This document shows, piece after piece, positions 33,248 to 41,811 of a stretch of 41,811 nt of DNA (position 1 is the stretch's first letter; each line of letters opens with the position of its first letter). Under the pieces are notes generated by a model. That model did no database searches. It was not told where the DNA came from and was given only the letters and a program-made list of their open reading frames with translations. A program made the translations under genes and the position numbers. Origin of the DNA: an uncultured Pseudomonas sp. (GTDB lineage: Bacteria; Pseudomonadota; Gammaproteobacteria; Pseudomonadales; Pseudomonadaceae); contig NZ_CAJYVE010000017.1 of NCBI RefSeq assembly GCF_913777995.1, positions 1 through 41,811 on the forward strand, given 5' to 3'.

Positions 33248-33982
33248 TCAGTCCTGCGGCGCAGGGGTACGGGCCAGGCAATAGACGTCGACGCGCCGTG
33301 CCCCGGCATCGAGCAACTGGCGGGCGAGGAGTTGCGCGGTGGTGCCGGTGGTGAGTACGTCGTCGACCAGCGCCAGGTGTCGGCCCGCGATGCTCGCCGG
33401 GTCCGCCAGAGCGAAGGCCCCGGCGAGGTTGCGGCGCCGCGCCTTGGCGTCCAGGCCCTGCTGGGGCGGGGTGTCGCGCACTCGCTGCAGTTGCCGTTCA
33501 TCCACCGTCAGGCCCAGCGCCTTGCCCAGCCAGCCGGCCAGCATGGCCGACTGGTTGAAGCCCCGCTGGCGCAGGCGTGCACGGGCCAGGGGCACCGGCA
33601 GCAAGGCATCGGGGCGCTGCAGGCCTTCGTCGAAGCGGTGCTGAAGGTACAGGCCCAGCAGGTCGGCGAGCAGCTTGCCCAGCGGCCACTGGCTGTGGTG
33701 CTTGAAGCGGGTGATCAGGCGGTCGACGACGAATTCGTAACGCCAGGGTGTGGCGACGGTGGTGAAGGCCGGTGGCCGCTGGTCGCAGGAGCGGCAGCAG
33801 GTCGAAGGCGCATCGAGGGGCAGGGCGCAGCGGCTGCACTGCTCGCCAAGCCAGGGCAGTCCGGCTTCACAGGCTACGCAGATGCACAACGTGGTGTCGC
33901 TGGGTTCGTCACATAACAAACAGGTCTGTTTGTTTTTTAACCAGATGTAAACCTGATTATATTCGTATGGTTGACAGAGCAT
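33248..33982 (-). CDS. comF: ComF-family phosphoribosyltransferase-like protein
   Basis: Protein of 244 residues, ComF/GntX family. An N-terminal zinc finger uses the CLLC, CSRC and CCRSC pairs (about residues 20-70). The phosphoribosyltransferase-fold C-terminal domain has [14 protein letters not shown], the PRPP loop. Family members take part in DNA uptake and recombination or in use of DNA as a nutrient; the biochemical role is not settled. I chose ATG 33982 ([18 protein letters not shown]). A longer frame to 34114 would run through the bioB promoter. Its first codons overlap the BirA-box-like operator, so it shares its control region with bioB, as in other pseudomonads. Confidence 0.85.
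   Translation of the reverse strand: MLCQPYEYNQVYIWLKNKQTCLLCDEPSDTTLCICVACEAGLPWLGEQCSRCALPLDAPSTCCRSCDQRPPAFTTVATPWRYEFVVDRLITRFKHHSQWPLGKLLADLLGLYLQHRFDEGLQRPDALLPVPLARARLRQRGFNQSAMLAGWLGKALGLTVDERQLQRVRDTPPQQGLDAKARRRNLAGAFALADPASIAGRHLALVDDVLTTGTTAQLLARQLLDAGARRVDVYCLARTPAPQD
33946..33976 (+). promoter_or_regulatory. BirA box (biotin operator) of the bio operon
   Basis: TGTAAACC (33946-33953), 15 bases, GGTTGACA (33969-33976). The known bacterial BirA operator is TTGTAAACC-N15/16-GGTTTACAA, so only the right half carries one change (T to G), which also makes a TTGACA -35-like element. It lies 106 bases before bioB and covers codons 3-13 of comF on the other strand. Confidence 0.75.
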
Positions 33983-34081
33983 GGCCGCTCCCTGACTATG
34001 CCGGAAATCTTGCCGGACAACCGTGTCGTGCGTGGGGTCTTTGCCCCGGCGCGTCGTCCATTCCCCTACAAGGAGCCGCCG

Positions 34082-35140
34082 ATGAGCGCCAGCACTACAG
34101 CTACCCTGCGTCACGACTGGACTTTAGCCGAGGTCAAGGCGCTGTTTCAGCAGCCGTTCAATGACCTGCTGTTTCAGGCGCAGACAGTGCACCGCGCGCA
34201 TTTCGACGCCAACCGCGTACAGGTTTCCACGTTGCTGTCGATCAAGACCGGCGCCTGCCCCGAGGACTGCAAGTACTGCCCGCAGTCGGGCCATTACAAC
34301 ACCGGTCTGGACAAGCAGAAGCTGATGGAAGTGCAGAAGGTGCTGGAAGAGGCCGCACGGGCCAAGGCCATCGGCTCCACGCGCTTCTGCATGGGGGCGG
34401 CCTGGAAGCACCCTTCGGCCAAGGACATGCCCTACGTGCTGGAAATGGTCAAAGGCGTGAAGGCCATGGGCCTGGAAACCTGCATGACCCTCGGCAAACT
34501 CGACCGCGAGCAGACCGAAGCCCTGGCCGAAGCCGGCCTGGACTACTACAACCACAACCTCGACACCTCGCCGGAGTTCTACGGCAGCATCATCACCACC
34601 CGTACCTACAGCGAACGCCTGCAGACCCTGGCCTACGTGCGCGACGCGGGCATGAAGATCTGCTCCGGTGGCATTCTTGGCATGGGCGAGTCGCTGGACG
34701 ACCGCGCCGGCCTGCTGATCCAGCTGGCCAACCTACCCGAGCACCCCGAGTCGGTGCCGATCAACATGCTGGTCAAGGTCCAGGGCACCCCACTGGCCGA
34801 GGAAAAGGACGTCGATCCCTTCGACTTCATCCGCACCCTGGCGGTGGCGCGCATCCTCATGCCCAAGTCCCATGTGCGCCTGTCCGCCGGTCGCGAGCAG
34901 ATGAACGAGCAGATGCAGTCCCTGGCCTTCCTGGCCGGCGCCAACTCCATCTTCTACGGCGAGAAGCTGCTGACCACCGGCAATCCCCAGGCCGACAAGG
35001 ACATGCAGCTGTTCGCCCGCCTCGGCATCCAGCCCGAAGCCCGCGAAGAACACGCCGACGAGGTGCACCAGGCCGCCATCGAGCAGGCCCTGGTGGAGCA
35101 GCGCAACGGCGAACTCTTCTACGACGCCGCCACCGCCTGA
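34082..35140 (+). CDS. bioB: biotin synthase
   Basis: Radical SAM enzyme of 352 residues that inserts sulfur into dethiobiotin, the last step of biotin synthesis. The 4Fe-4S cluster cysteines are Cys59, Cys63 and Cys66 ([18 protein letters not shown]). [13 protein letters not shown] and the later [12 protein letters not shown] are family motifs. ATG 34082 has AAGGAG at a good distance. A longer frame to 33971 has no support. First gene of bioB-F-H-C-D. Codon choice drifts along the gene: the last third uses more CCC and CTC, like the genes that follow and unlike the genes before it. It may therefore contain a recombination point. Confidence 0.95.
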   Translation: MSASTTATLRHDWTLAEVKALFQQPFNDLLFQAQTVHRAHFDANRVQVSTLLSIKTGACPEDCKYCPQSGHYNTGLDKQKLMEVQKVLEEAARAKAIGSTRFCMGAAWKHPSAKDMPYVLEMVKGVKAMGLETCMTLGKLDREQTEALAEAGLDYYNHNLDTSPEFYGSIITTRTYSERLQTLAYVRDAGMKICSGGILGMGESLDDRAGLLIQLANLPEHPESVPINMLVKVQGTPLAEEKDVDPFDFIRTLAVARILMPKSHVRLSAGREQMNEQMQSLAFLAGANSIFYGEKLLTTGNPQADKDMQLFARLGIQPEAREEHADEVHQAAIEQALVEQRNGELFYDAATA

Positions 35141-35152
35141 CCCCTGCCGTTC

Positions 35153-35185
35153 CCCTCTCCCCCTGGGAGAGGGCCGGGGTGAGGG
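35153..35185. repeat. CCCTCTCC...GGAGAGGG repeat, copy 1
   Basis: A hairpin of CCCTCTCC and GGAGAGGG is followed by CCGGGGTGAGGG. A near copy in the same orientation lies about 65 bases on. This intergenic repeat type is familiar from other gamma-proteobacteria, including some non-putida Pseudomonas, and is unlike the REPs of the left 33 kb. Confidence 0.7.
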
Positions 35186-35217
35186 TAAACCACCGCCCAA
35201 CCCGCGCTCCAGACCAC

Positions 35218-35252
35218 CCCCTCTCCCCTCGCGAGAGGGCTGGGGTGAGGGG
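35218..35252. repeat. CCCTCTCC...GGAGAGGG repeat, copy 2
   Basis: CCCTCTCCCCTCGCGAGAGG is followed by GCTGGGGTGAGGGG, in the same orientation as copy 1. The two copies fill most of the 137-base gap between bioB and bioF, which are otherwise expected to be co-transcribed. Confidence 0.7.
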
Positions 35253-35277
35253 CCTTCCAACGCTACCGAGACTCCCC

Positions 35278-36453
35278 ATGGCCTTCGACCTCGCCGCCCG
35301 CCTGGCCCAGCGTCACGCCGAGCACCTCTATCGGCGCCGCCCTTTGCTGGAAGCGCCCCAGGGCCCCGAGGTGGTGGTGGATGGCGAGTCCCTGCTGGCC
35401 TTCTGCAGCAACGACTACCTGGGCCTGGCCAATCATCCCCAGGTGATCGCCGCCCTGCGCGCGGGCGCCGAGCGCTGGGGCGTGGGCGGCGGCGCCTCGC
35501 ACCTGGTGATAGGCCACAGCGGTCCGCATCACCAGGTCGAAGAAGCCCTCGCCGACCTCACCGGGCGGCCACGCGCCCTGCTGTTCTCCACCGGCTACAT
35601 GGCCAACCTGGCAGCCGTCACCGCCCTGGTCGGGCGTGGCGACACCGTGCTGGAAGACCGCCTCAACCATGCCTCCCTGCTCGACGCCGGCCTGCTCAGC
35701 GGCGCGCGCTTCGGCCGCTATCTGCACAACGACCCGGCCAGCCTGGCCACGCGCCTAGCCAAGGCCGAGGGCGACACCCTGGTGGTCACCGACGGCGTCT
35801 TCAGCATGGACGGCGATCTGGCCGCCCTGCCCGAGCTCTGCGAGGTCGCCCAGCGCCACGGCGCCTGGACCCTGGTGGACGATGCCCACGGCATCGGCAC
35901 CCTGGGCGCCAGCGGCGGCGGCATCGTCGAGCACTTCGGCCTGGATCAGGGCCAGGTCCCGGTGCTGGTCGGCACCCTGGGCAAGGCCTGCGGCACCGCC
36001 GGGGCCTTTGTCGCCGGCAGCGAGGAACTGATCGAGACACTGATCCAGTTCGCCCGCCCCTATATCTACACCACCAGCCAGCCGCCGGCGGTGGCCTGCG
36101 CCACCCTCGCCGCCCTGCAGCTCGTCCGTGAGGAGGGCTGGCGCCGTGAGCTTCTGCACACTTTGATCCAGAGATTCCGCAGGGGCGCGACGGCCCTCGG
36201 CCTGGACCTTATGCTCAGCGCCACGCCGATCCAGCCGATCCTGGTCGGCGACAGCGCGCGCGCCCTCGCACTCTCCGCCGCCCTGCGCCGACGCGGGATC
36301 CTGGTCACCGCCATCCGACCGCCCACCGTACCGGCCGGCAGTGCCCGCCTGCGGGTGACCCTGACGGCGGCCCATCGCGAAGCGCACGTGGACCTCTTGC
36401 TCGACGCTCTGGCCCAGGCCATGGCCGAATTACCGCCTGACGCGGATAAGTGA
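35278..36453 (+). CDS. bioF: 8-amino-7-oxononanoate synthase
   Basis: PLP enzyme of 391 residues that condenses pimeloyl-[ACP] (or pimeloyl-CoA) with alanine. The PLP lysine is Lys236 in [27 protein letters not shown] near 42-54, [16 protein letters not shown] and [12 protein letters not shown] are the usual blocks. ATG 35278 fits the family N-terminus but has only a weak GAG upstream. GC-rich, with many C-ending codons. Confidence 0.95.
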   Translation: MAFDLAARLAQRHAEHLYRRRPLLEAPQGPEVVVDGESLLAFCSNDYLGLANHPQVIAALRAGAERWGVGGGASHLVIGHSGPHHQVEEALADLTGRPRALLFSTGYMANLAAVTALVGRGDTVLEDRLNHASLLDAGLLSGARFGRYLHNDPASLATRLAKAEGDTLVVTDGVFSMDGDLAALPELCEVAQRHGAWTLVDDAHGIGTLGASGGGIVEHFGLDQGQVPVLVGTLGKACGTAGAFVAGSEELIETLIQFARPYIYTTSQPPAVACATLAALQLVREEGWRRELLHTLIQRFRRGATALGLDLMLSATPIQPILVGDSARALALSAALRRRGILVTAIRPPTVPAGSARLRVTLTAAHREAHVDLLLDALAQAMAELPPDADK

Positions 36454-36460
36454 CCGACCA

Positions 36461-37186
36461 ATGCGCGATACCCTGATCTTGCTGCCCGGCTGGGGCCTGG
36501 GCAGTGCTCCGCTGGAGCCCCTGCGTGACGAACTCGTCGAGCAGGCCCCCTTTCTCGACGTGCTGATCGAGCCGCTGCCGGCCCTGGCCGACACCCAGGA
36601 CTGGTTCACCGACCTGGAAGCCCGCATCGCCGAAGGCGGCTGGCTGGCCGGCTGGTCGCTGGGCGGCATGCTCGCCAGCGAATTCACCCTGCGCCGCCCC
36701 CAGGGCGTGCACGGTCTCATCACCCTGGCCAGCAATCCCTGCTTCGTCGCCCGCGCCGGCTGGCAGACCGCCATGGCGCGCAGCGTCTTCACCGACTTCT
36801 TCGAGGCCTGCTCGCTGGACGCCGAGCAGACCCTCAGGCGCTTCACCCTGCTGGTGGCCCAGGGCGCCCGCGACAGCCGCACCCTCGCCCGCCAGTTGCA
36901 GGTGACCCTGCCGGAGATCGAGCCCGAGGTGGTCATCGCCGGCCTGGAGTTGCTGGCACGCCTGGACACCCGCGCCGCCCTGCAGGCCTTCAGCGGTCCC
37001 CAGCTGCACCTGTTCGGCGCCCACGACGCCCTGGTGCCGGCCGCGGCGGCCCAGGCCCTGCGCGACGAGCTGCCCAATGCCCAGGTCGAGGTCCTGGAGC
37101 ACGCCAGCCATGGCCTGCCCCTGGAACGCCCGGACGAGGTGGCCACCCGTATCCGTGAATTCATCTATGCAGGACGCGATGGCTGA
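36461..37186 (+). CDS. bioH: pimeloyl-[ACP] methyl ester carboxylesterase
   Basis: Alpha/beta hydrolase of 241 residues that removes the methyl ester from pimeloyl-ACP methyl ester and so ends the BioC pathway. Nucleophile Ser66 is in [12 protein letters not shown], the catalytic Asp in [12 protein letters not shown] and the His in [12 protein letters not shown]. It starts eight bases after bioF. Its end overlaps bioC by eight bases. Confidence 0.93.
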   Translation: MRDTLILLPGWGLGSAPLEPLRDELVEQAPFLDVLIEPLPALADTQDWFTDLEARIAEGGWLAGWSLGGMLASEFTLRRPQGVHGLITLASNPCFVARAGWQTAMARSVFTDFFEACSLDAEQTLRRFTLLVAQGARDSRTLARQLQVTLPEIEPEVVIAGLELLARLDTRAALQAFSGPQLHLFGAHDALVPAAAAQALRDELPNAQVEVLEHASHGLPLERPDEVATRIREFIYAGRDG

Positions 37187-37964
37187 CGTATTGCCCGACA
37201 AGCGCCAGGTGGCGCTGTCCTTTTCCCGCGCCGCCGCGCAGTACGACGGCGCCGCCCTGCTGCAACGCCGGGTCGCCGACGGCCTCTTCGCCCGGCTACC
37301 GGTTCTTGACCCGCAACGCTGGCTGGACCTGGGCAGTGGCACCGGCTATTGCAGTCGCGCCCTGGCCCGCCGTCATCCGCAGGCCGAAGGCCTGGCCCTG
37401 GACCTGGCGCCCGGTATGCTCCGCCACGCCCGCGCCCAGGGCGCCGGTGCCGGCCACTACCTGACCGCCGACGCCGAACGCCTGCCGCTGCGGGCGGAGA
37501 GCTGCGATCTGATCGTCTCCAGCCTGGCCCTGCAGTGGTGTCCGGACCTGCCCAGGGTGCTCGCCGAGGCGCGGCGCATCCTACGCCCGGGTGGCGTGCT
37601 GGCCTTCAGCAGCCTGGTCGCCGGCACCCTCGACGAACTGCGCCAGAGCTGGGCCCGGGTGGACGACCAGGTGCACGTCAATCGCTTCCGCCCCCAGACG
37701 GCCTATGTCGCCGCCGCCCAGGCCAGCGGCCTGCAGCGGCTAACGCTGGAGGTCGCGCCCGAGCGGCTGCACTTCCCCGATCTGCGCGCCCTGACCCAGC
37801 ACCTCAAGGCCATCGGCGCCCACAACCTCAACCAGGGACGTCCCCAGGGCCTCACCGGTCGCCAGCGCCTGGCCGCCTTCACCCAGGCCTACGAGAGCCT
37901 GCGCGAGCCCGCCGGCCTGCCCGCCACCTACCAGGTGATCCACGTCCTGCTGCGCAAGGAATGA
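37179..37964 (+). CDS. bioC: malonyl-[ACP] O-methyltransferase
   Basis: SAM-dependent methyltransferase of 261 residues that caps malonyl-ACP to start pimeloyl synthesis. The N-terminal [17 protein letters not shown] and motif [19 protein letters not shown] are typical. I chose ATG 37179, with AGGA four bases upstream and overlap with bioH; ATG 37167 is in frame but has no ribosome binding site. Confidence 0.93.
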   Translation: MADVLPDKRQVALSFSRAAAQYDGAALLQRRVADGLFARLPVLDPQRWLDLGSGTGYCSRALARRHPQAEGLALDLAPGMLRHARAQGAGAGHYLTADAERLPLRAESCDLIVSSLALQWCPDLPRVLAEARRILRPGGVLAFSSLVAGTLDELRQSWARVDDQVHVNRFRPQTAYVAAAQASGLQRLTLEVAPERLHFPDLRALTQHLKAIGAHNLNQGRPQGLTGRQRLAAFTQAYESLREPAGLPATYQVIHVLLRKE

Positions 37965-37969
37965 CCCCC

Positions 37970-38641
37970 ATGTCCGCCTACTTCGTCACCGGCACCGACA
38001 CCGAGATCGGCAAGACCACCATCGCCGCCGGCCTGCTGCACCGGGCCCGGCTGCAGGGTCTCGCCACCGCCGGGGTCAAGCCGGTGGCCTCCGGCTGCGA
38101 ACGGACCGCCGCGGGCCTGCGCAACGGCGACGCCCTGGCCCTGCTCGGCGAGACCTCGCTGCCGCTCGACTACACCGACATCAATCCCTTCGCCCTGGAA
38201 CCCGCCATCGCCCCGCATCTGGCAGCCCGCGAAGCCGGCATCGACCTCAGCGTCGCCGCCCTGGCCGCCCCGGTGCGGCGGATCCTGGCGCTGCAGGCCG
38301 ACTTCACCCTGGTGGAAGGCGCCGGCGGCTGGCGCGTGCCCCTGGCCGGCCGGGAGTCCCTGTCCGATCTGGCCCGCGAGCTGGGTCTGCCGGTCGTCCT
38401 GGTGGTGGGCGTGCGCCTGGGTTGCATCAACCACGCCCTGCTCAGCGCCGAGGCCATCCTCGCCGACGGCCTGACCCTGGCCGGCTGGGTGGCCAACTTG
38501 GTGGCACCGGCCACCCTGCGCCTGGACGACAACCTGGCCACCCTGCACGAACGCCTGCCGGCGCCCTGCCTGGGCACGGTGCCGTACCTGGCCGCGGCCA
38601 CGCCGGCGGCGGTCGCCGCGCACCTGCGCCTGCCCGGCTGA
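37970..38641 (+). CDS. bioD: dethiobiotin synthetase
   Basis: ATP-dependent ring-closing enzyme of 223 residues. The P-loop is VTGTDTEIGKTTIAAGLL near the start, Lys37 lies in GVKPVASGCE, and EGAGGWRVPL is the second phosphate-binding segment. It starts five bases after the bioC stop. Last gene of the biotin run; a curlin-repeat gene follows after 76 bases, with no visible terminator. Confidence 0.94.
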   Translation: MSAYFVTGTDTEIGKTTIAAGLLHRARLQGLATAGVKPVASGCERTAAGLRNGDALALLGETSLPLDYTDINPFALEPAIAPHLAAREAGIDLSVAALAAPVRRILALQADFTLVEGAGGWRVPLAGRESLSDLARELGLPVVLVVGVRLGCINHALLSAEAILADGLTLAGWVANLVAPATLRLDDNLATLHERLPAPCLGTVPYLAAATPAAVAAHLRLPG

Positions 38642-38717
38642 TATCAGTCTTTCGGGCGATGGCCGGTGGGCCAGGCCGGCGGCAGACTGCCCTGTCTGCC
38701 GCTGCCGGATCGCCCGA

Positions 38718-39824
38718 GTGCCTACCTTCAAGTTCCTGACCTGCCTGGGCCTGCTCGGCCTGACCAGCACCACCTGGGCGCTGGACAACCAGACCCGCGT
38801 GGAGCAGCGCGGCGAGCGCCTCGGCGCCTTCCTGAGCCAGGCGCCGGATACCCGCCAGGGCACCCTGGAGGTCAGCCAGAGCGGTCGTGCCAGCCAGGCC
38901 TATCTCACCCAGAGCGCCTCCCAGGGCGACCGTACCCGCGTCGAGCAGGGCGGCGTGGGCAACTTCACCAATGTCACCCAGGCCGCCGGTGGTGCGCGCG
39001 AGGTCAGCATCGACCAGCGCGAAGCCAGCCAGAGCCACGCCTATGTCTACCAGGGCCATGGCCAGCGCAATACGGTGGAGATCGTCCAGCGCGGCCTGCT
39101 CGACGAAGCCCTGGTGCGCCAGGGCGGTGACGACCAGCGGCTGCGCATCGAGCAGGAGGGCGCGCGCAACGGGCTGAATCTGTTCCAGGACGGTCGCGAC
39201 AGCGCGGCGCGACTCAGGCAGGTGGGCGAGGATCATCTCCAGGACGTGCTGAGCCTGGGCACGCGCAACGAGGTCGAGCTGCTGCAGGGCGGCGCCGCCA
39301 ACCGGGCGGTGGTCGAGCAGCGCGGCGACGACAACCGGGCCGGCGCTCGCCAGGGCGCGCGGCAGCAGGACGTCCAGCTGATCCAGATCGGCAACCGCAA
39401 CCAGGCGGCGGTGCAGCAGAACGGCCTCGACGCCAGCCCCCAGCGCGTCAGCGCGCGGCAACTCGGCGACGACAATGCCGTCCAGGTGAATCTGACCGGC
39501 AATGGCAACCGCCTCGAGCTGCAGCAACAGGGCAATCGCAACAGCGCCGGCGTCCTGATCGGTGGTGAGGATTCGCGCCTGACCCTGACTACCCAGGGCA
39601 ACGACAACGAGATCAGTGCGGTCGGGGTGGGCGACAACCTCGAGCTGAGCGTCGAGCAACTGGGCGATGGCCATCTGCTGCAGGCAGGACTGGCCAGCGA
39701 TGCGCGCGTCAGCGTCAGCCAGCAGGGCGCCAGCCAGTACGCCTCCATCAGTCAGGCCGGTGCGGGCAACAGTCTCGACCTGCGCCAGAGCGGGCAGGGC
39801 AATCGGGCGACGATCCAGCAATAG
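38718..39824 (+). CDS. orphan curlin-repeat (functional amyloid) protein
   Basis: Exported protein of 368 residues. A signal peptide (MPTFKFLTCLGLLGLTSTTWA) is followed by about fifteen imperfect 22-residue units of the curlin type: hydrophobic-x-Q-x-G-x-x-N pairs such as NRLELQQQGNRNSAGV and the final NSLDLRQSGQGNRATIQQ. Each unit should form one strand-turn-strand layer of an amyloid beta-solenoid. It is longer than CsgA or CsgB (usually about 150 residues). The GTG start at 38718 has no clear Shine-Dalgarno sequence; an upstream ATG is out of frame. No csgEFG secretion or csgD genes are in the window, so export across the outer membrane would depend on genes elsewhere. The early units are the most degenerate. 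Confidence 0.85.
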   Translation: MPTFKFLTCLGLLGLTSTTWALDNQTRVEQRGERLGAFLSQAPDTRQGTLEVSQSGRASQAYLTQSASQGDRTRVEQGGVGNFTNVTQAAGGAREVSIDQREASQSHAYVYQGHGQRNTVEIVQRGLLDEALVRQGGDDQRLRIEQEGARNGLNLFQDGRDSAARLRQVGEDHLQDVLSLGTRNEVELLQGGAANRAVVEQRGDDNRAGARQGARQQDVQLIQIGNRNQAAVQQNGLDASPQRVSARQLGDDNAVQVNLTGNGNRLELQQQGNRNSAGVLIGGEDSRLTLTTQGNDNEISAVGVGDNLELSVEQLGDGHLLQAGLASDARVSVSQQGASQYASISQAGAGNSLDLRQSGQGNRATIQQ

Positions 39825-39859
39825 CCGGACACAGGCGGTGACAGGGACTGCTGGTTCTT

Positions 39860-39875
39860 TGGCGTCAAAGCTGCT
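39860..39875 (+). promoter_or_regulatory. candidate sigma-54 promoter
   Basis: TTGGCGTCAAAGCTGC: GG (39861-39862) and GC (39873-39874) are ten bases apart, as required for the -24/-12 elements (TGGCAC-N5-TTGC). It sits 39 bases before the next ATG. A GTCAAAG/CTTTGAC inverted repeat overlaps it (39864-39890). Confidence 0.35.
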
Positions 39876-39913
39876 TCAATAGCCCTTTGACATCACCGTC
39901 GAGGACCCTGTCC

Positions 39914-40180
39914 ATGAACGTGACTTCAAGCAATTCGCTCTATGCCGGGGTGCAGGCCTACCAGAACGGTAGCCGCACGGTCGAAAAGGCCGGTGCCGCC
40001 CTCGCCTCCCAGACGGCGCGCAACGAACAGGAAGCCCTGGGCGCGACCACCAACAGCCAGGCCGATCTGGCCAGCGAGCTGGTCAATCTGGATGTCGGCA
40101 AGTACCAGGCGCTGGCCGGTACCAAGGTCATGCAGGCCTCGCAGGAAACCCTGGGCCGGCTGCTCGATACCCGGGCTTGA
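39914..40180 (+). CDS. small protein resembling flagellar rod/hook C-termini
   Basis: Protein of 88 residues, no signal or membrane segment. The C-terminal part DLASELVNLDVGKYQALAGTKVMQASQETLGRLLDTRA resembles the C-terminal helix of flagellar hook and rod proteins (dLa..MVdL..A...F.A..KV...d.mLg.LLdi), and the N-terminal half is low-complexity. From memory, similar short proteins occur alone in pseudomonads without known function. A sigma-54-like promoter upstream and a chemoreceptor next door fit a motility link, but this is inference. Confidence 0.55.
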   Translation: MNVTSSNSLYAGVQAYQNGSRTVEKAGAALASQTARNEQEALGATTNSQADLASELVNLDVGKYQALAGTKVMQASQETLGRLLDTRA

Positions 40181-40198
40181 TCAGAAAGCTTTGAGTAG

Positions 40199-40226
40199 AA
40201 GGGGCGCCCTGAAAGGCGCCCCTTTT
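40199..40226. terminator. bidirectional intrinsic terminator
   Basis: GGGGCGCC (40201-40208) and GGCGCCCC (40215-40222) with a CTGAAA loop, followed by TTTT and preceded by AA. It ends the small gene and, on the other strand, the chemoreceptor. Confidence 0.8.
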
Positions 40227-40231
40227 GCGTG

Positions 40232-41811
40232 CTAGCCCAGGCGGAAGCGGGTGGTGTTGGCAGTCAGGGTGCGGCTGCCCGCCTCCAGACCCACCGCCGT
40301 GCTCTGCACCGTGCGCGCGTTGCCGAGCAGATCGGCCGCGGCGCCATCGATCTGCTGGATATTGCCACTGACCTGGTCGGCGGTGACCGCCTGCTGTTCG
40401 GCGGCGGTGGCGATCTGCACCAGGGTGTCGGAGACGCCCTGCACCGACTCGGCGATCTCTTCCAGCCGCCGCCCCAGCCCGGTGATCGACTGGGCATCGC
40501 TGGCGGCCTGGCCGCAGGCCTCCTGCATCAGGGACACGGCCTGGGCCACGGTGCCGCTCAGGCTGCCGACGGTCCCGGCGATCTGCGCCGTGGAGGCCTG
40601 GGTGCGCTGCGACAGCGAACGTACCTCGTCGGCGACCACCGCGAAGCCCCTTCCCTGGTCACCGGCCCGGGCCGCCTCGATGGCGGCGTTGAGCGCCAGC
40701 AGGTTGGTCTGTTCGGCGATGCCGCGGATGACGTCCACCACCTGCTGGATCTGCCCGGCCTGGGCATTGACCTGGGCCATGGCCGCAGCTGTCTCGTCCA
40801 GGCGCTGGTTGAGGCGCTGGATGCTGGCGGTGGTCTGGCGACTGTCGCTCTGGCTGGCCTCGGCGATGCCGCGCATCTGCTCGGCGCGCCCGGCGGCCTC
40901 TTCGCAACTCTGCGCCACGCCCTGGGCGGTGGCGGCCAGTTCGGTGGCGGCGGTGGCGATCTGGGTGATCTGCTGGCGCTGGGCTTCGACGGCGCCGAGC
41001 GCCGCCTCGGCCTGCTGACCCAGCTCCCCGGACGCCGTGCCCACCTGGCGACTCTCCTGCTCGACCGCCTGCAGACTGCCGCGCAGCTGCACCACGGCCA
41101 GGTCCAGCGCGCGGCCGATCTCGGCCAGTTCGTCCTGGCCAGTCACCTGGGCCGAACGGGTCAGGTCGCCGTCACGCAGGCCTTCGGCCAAGTTGGTGAT
41201 GCGCCGGGCGCTGCCGCGAATGGCGGCCTGCATGCACAGCAGCAGGTAGCAGGTCACCACCAGCAGCAGGCCGAAGCCGGCGGCGATGGCGGCAAAGCTG
41301 CGCACGGCATCGGCGCCATAGTATTGCAGCCGTTGGTCCAGATTCTTCAGGGTCTGCTGGCGGAAGGTCTGCAGACCCTGCAGGACCCCGTCCAGGGTGG
41401 TTTCGAACTGCTCCGGCTTGAGCGTGATCTCGCCGCCGAACACTCCCTGATCGAGGGTCTTGAGACTGGCGTCCAGCTGGCTGCTGAGCTTCTGGTAATC
41501 ATCCTTCCAGCCGGCCATGTCGGCGGGCAGCTTGTTGCCGAGCAGCACGGCGACCTTGGCCAGGCTCTCGCTGGAATCGCCGACGCGGGCGCGCAGGTCG
41601 CGCAACTGCAGGCGGCTCTGCAGGCTGAACTGGCCGGAGACCACACTGGCCTGACCGACGCTGGCCAGGCGGCCGAGGCGCTCATACAACTCGACCGACT
41701 GGGTGGTGCCGATCTGCATCAGCAGGTAGGTTTCCATCCAGGGATCGAGGATGAGGCCGCTGTCCAGGGCGATCTCCTCGCGCAGCGCCTGCACGGCGCC
41801 CAGGGCGGCGG
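40232..41811 (-). CDS. methyl-accepting chemotaxis protein (5' end cut by window edge)
   Basis: At least 526 codons are visible and the frame is still open at the right edge, so the start and the first membrane segment are missing. The periplasmic helical sensor part reads [20 protein letters not shown] onward. The second membrane segment is [20 protein letters not shown], then a HAMP domain, then a long coiled signalling domain. Its tip is [36 protein letters not shown], which contacts CheA and CheW. No C-terminal CheR-binding pentapeptide is present (it ends TTRFRLG). The ligand is unknown. Confidence 0.93.
   Translation of the reverse strand, partial: AALGAVQALREEIALDSGLILDPWMETYLLMQIGTTQSVELYERLGRLASVGQASVVSGQFSLQSRLQLRDLRARVGDSSESLAKVAVLLGNKLPADMAGWKDDYQKLSSQLDASLKTLDQGVFGGEITLKPEQFETTLDGVLQGLQTFRQQTLKNLDQRLQYYGADAVRSFAAIAAGFGLLLVVTCYLLLCMQAAIRGSARRITNLAEGLRDGDLTRSAQVTGQDELAEIGRALDLAVVQLRGSLQAVEQESRQVGTASGELGQQAEAALGAVEAQRQQITQIATAATELAATAQGVAQSCEEAAGRAEQMRGIAEASQSDSRQTTASIQRLNQRLDETAAAMAQVNAQAGQIQQVVDVIRGIAEQTNLLALNAAIEAARAGDQGRGFAVVADEVRSLSQRTQASTAQIAGTVGSLSGTVAQAVSLMQEACGQAASDAQSITGLGRRLEEIAESVQGVSDTLVQIATAAEQQAVTADQVSGNIQQIDGAAADLLGNARTVQSTAVGLEAGSRTLTANTTRFRLG

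Noticed and set aside
35149-35255. CRISPR-like direct repeats between bioB and bioF
   Set aside because: Only two copies with internal dyad symmetry; this is a dispersed intergenic repeat type, with no cas genes nearby.

Overview
The window is chromosomal DNA from a fluorescent pseudomonad of the Pseudomonas putida type. This rests on gene content and order (glyA-soxBDAG-purU-fdhA, creBCD, malate synthase G, comF next to the biotin genes), on high-GC coding DNA, and on many paired palindromic REP elements of the kinds GAGCGAGCTTGCTCGCGAA and GCGGCTTTAGCCGCGAAAG between genes. I saw no rRNA, tRNA, CRISPR array, transposase or phage structural gene.

Layout. 0.5-1.8 kb: an AlaC-type alanine aminotransferase. 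2.4-11.3 kb: a one-carbon/sarcosine block, with serine hydroxymethyltransferase, the four subunits of tetrameric sarcosine oxidase, formyl-THF deformylase and glutathione-independent formaldehyde dehydrogenase. Together these take sarcosine to glycine and serine and dispose of the methyl group as formate. 11.5-16.8 kb: an acyltransferase facing a retropepsin-like periplasmic protein and the CreBC two-component system with its target CreD; a cre/blr-tag-like repeat sits just upstream of creD. 16.9-20.9 kb: a glutathione transferase, a DnaQ-like exonuclease coupled to a cNMP/CBS/nucleotidyltransferase protein, and a stand-alone receiver. 20.9-24.2 kb: malate synthase G and a GcvR-like double-ACT protein.

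24.3-27.4 kb is an accessory island: an S-type pyocin with a colicin E9-class HNH DNase domain, its Im9-class immunity protein, and a third, unrecognised coiled-coil gene in the same direction. The DNase/immunity part is visibly AT-richer than its surroundings. 27.4-33.2 kb: RarD, the SrkA kinase, a Tat-exported PhoX phosphatase with a possible Pho box, and a ModE-type regulator.

33.2-38.6 kb: comF diverges from bioB-bioF-bioH-bioC-bioD, and a BirA-box-like operator overlaps the start of comF. From roughly the 3' part of bioB onward the sequence changes character: it is more GC-rich, uses more CCC and CTC codons, has no P. putida-type REPs, and carries a different repeat (CCCTCTCC...GGAGAGGG-x-GGGGTGAGGG). 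The last 3 kb hold an orphan curlin-repeat (functional amyloid) gene, a small protein resembling flagellar rod/hook C-termini, and a chemoreceptor cut by the window edge. This looks like a recombination junction with another Pseudomonas lineage, or a chimeric contig join.

The most interesting targets are the third gene of the bacteriocin cluster, the junction near bioB/bioF, the orphan curlin gene, and several candidate operators (BirA, CreB, PhoB, sigma-54, DnaA boxes).
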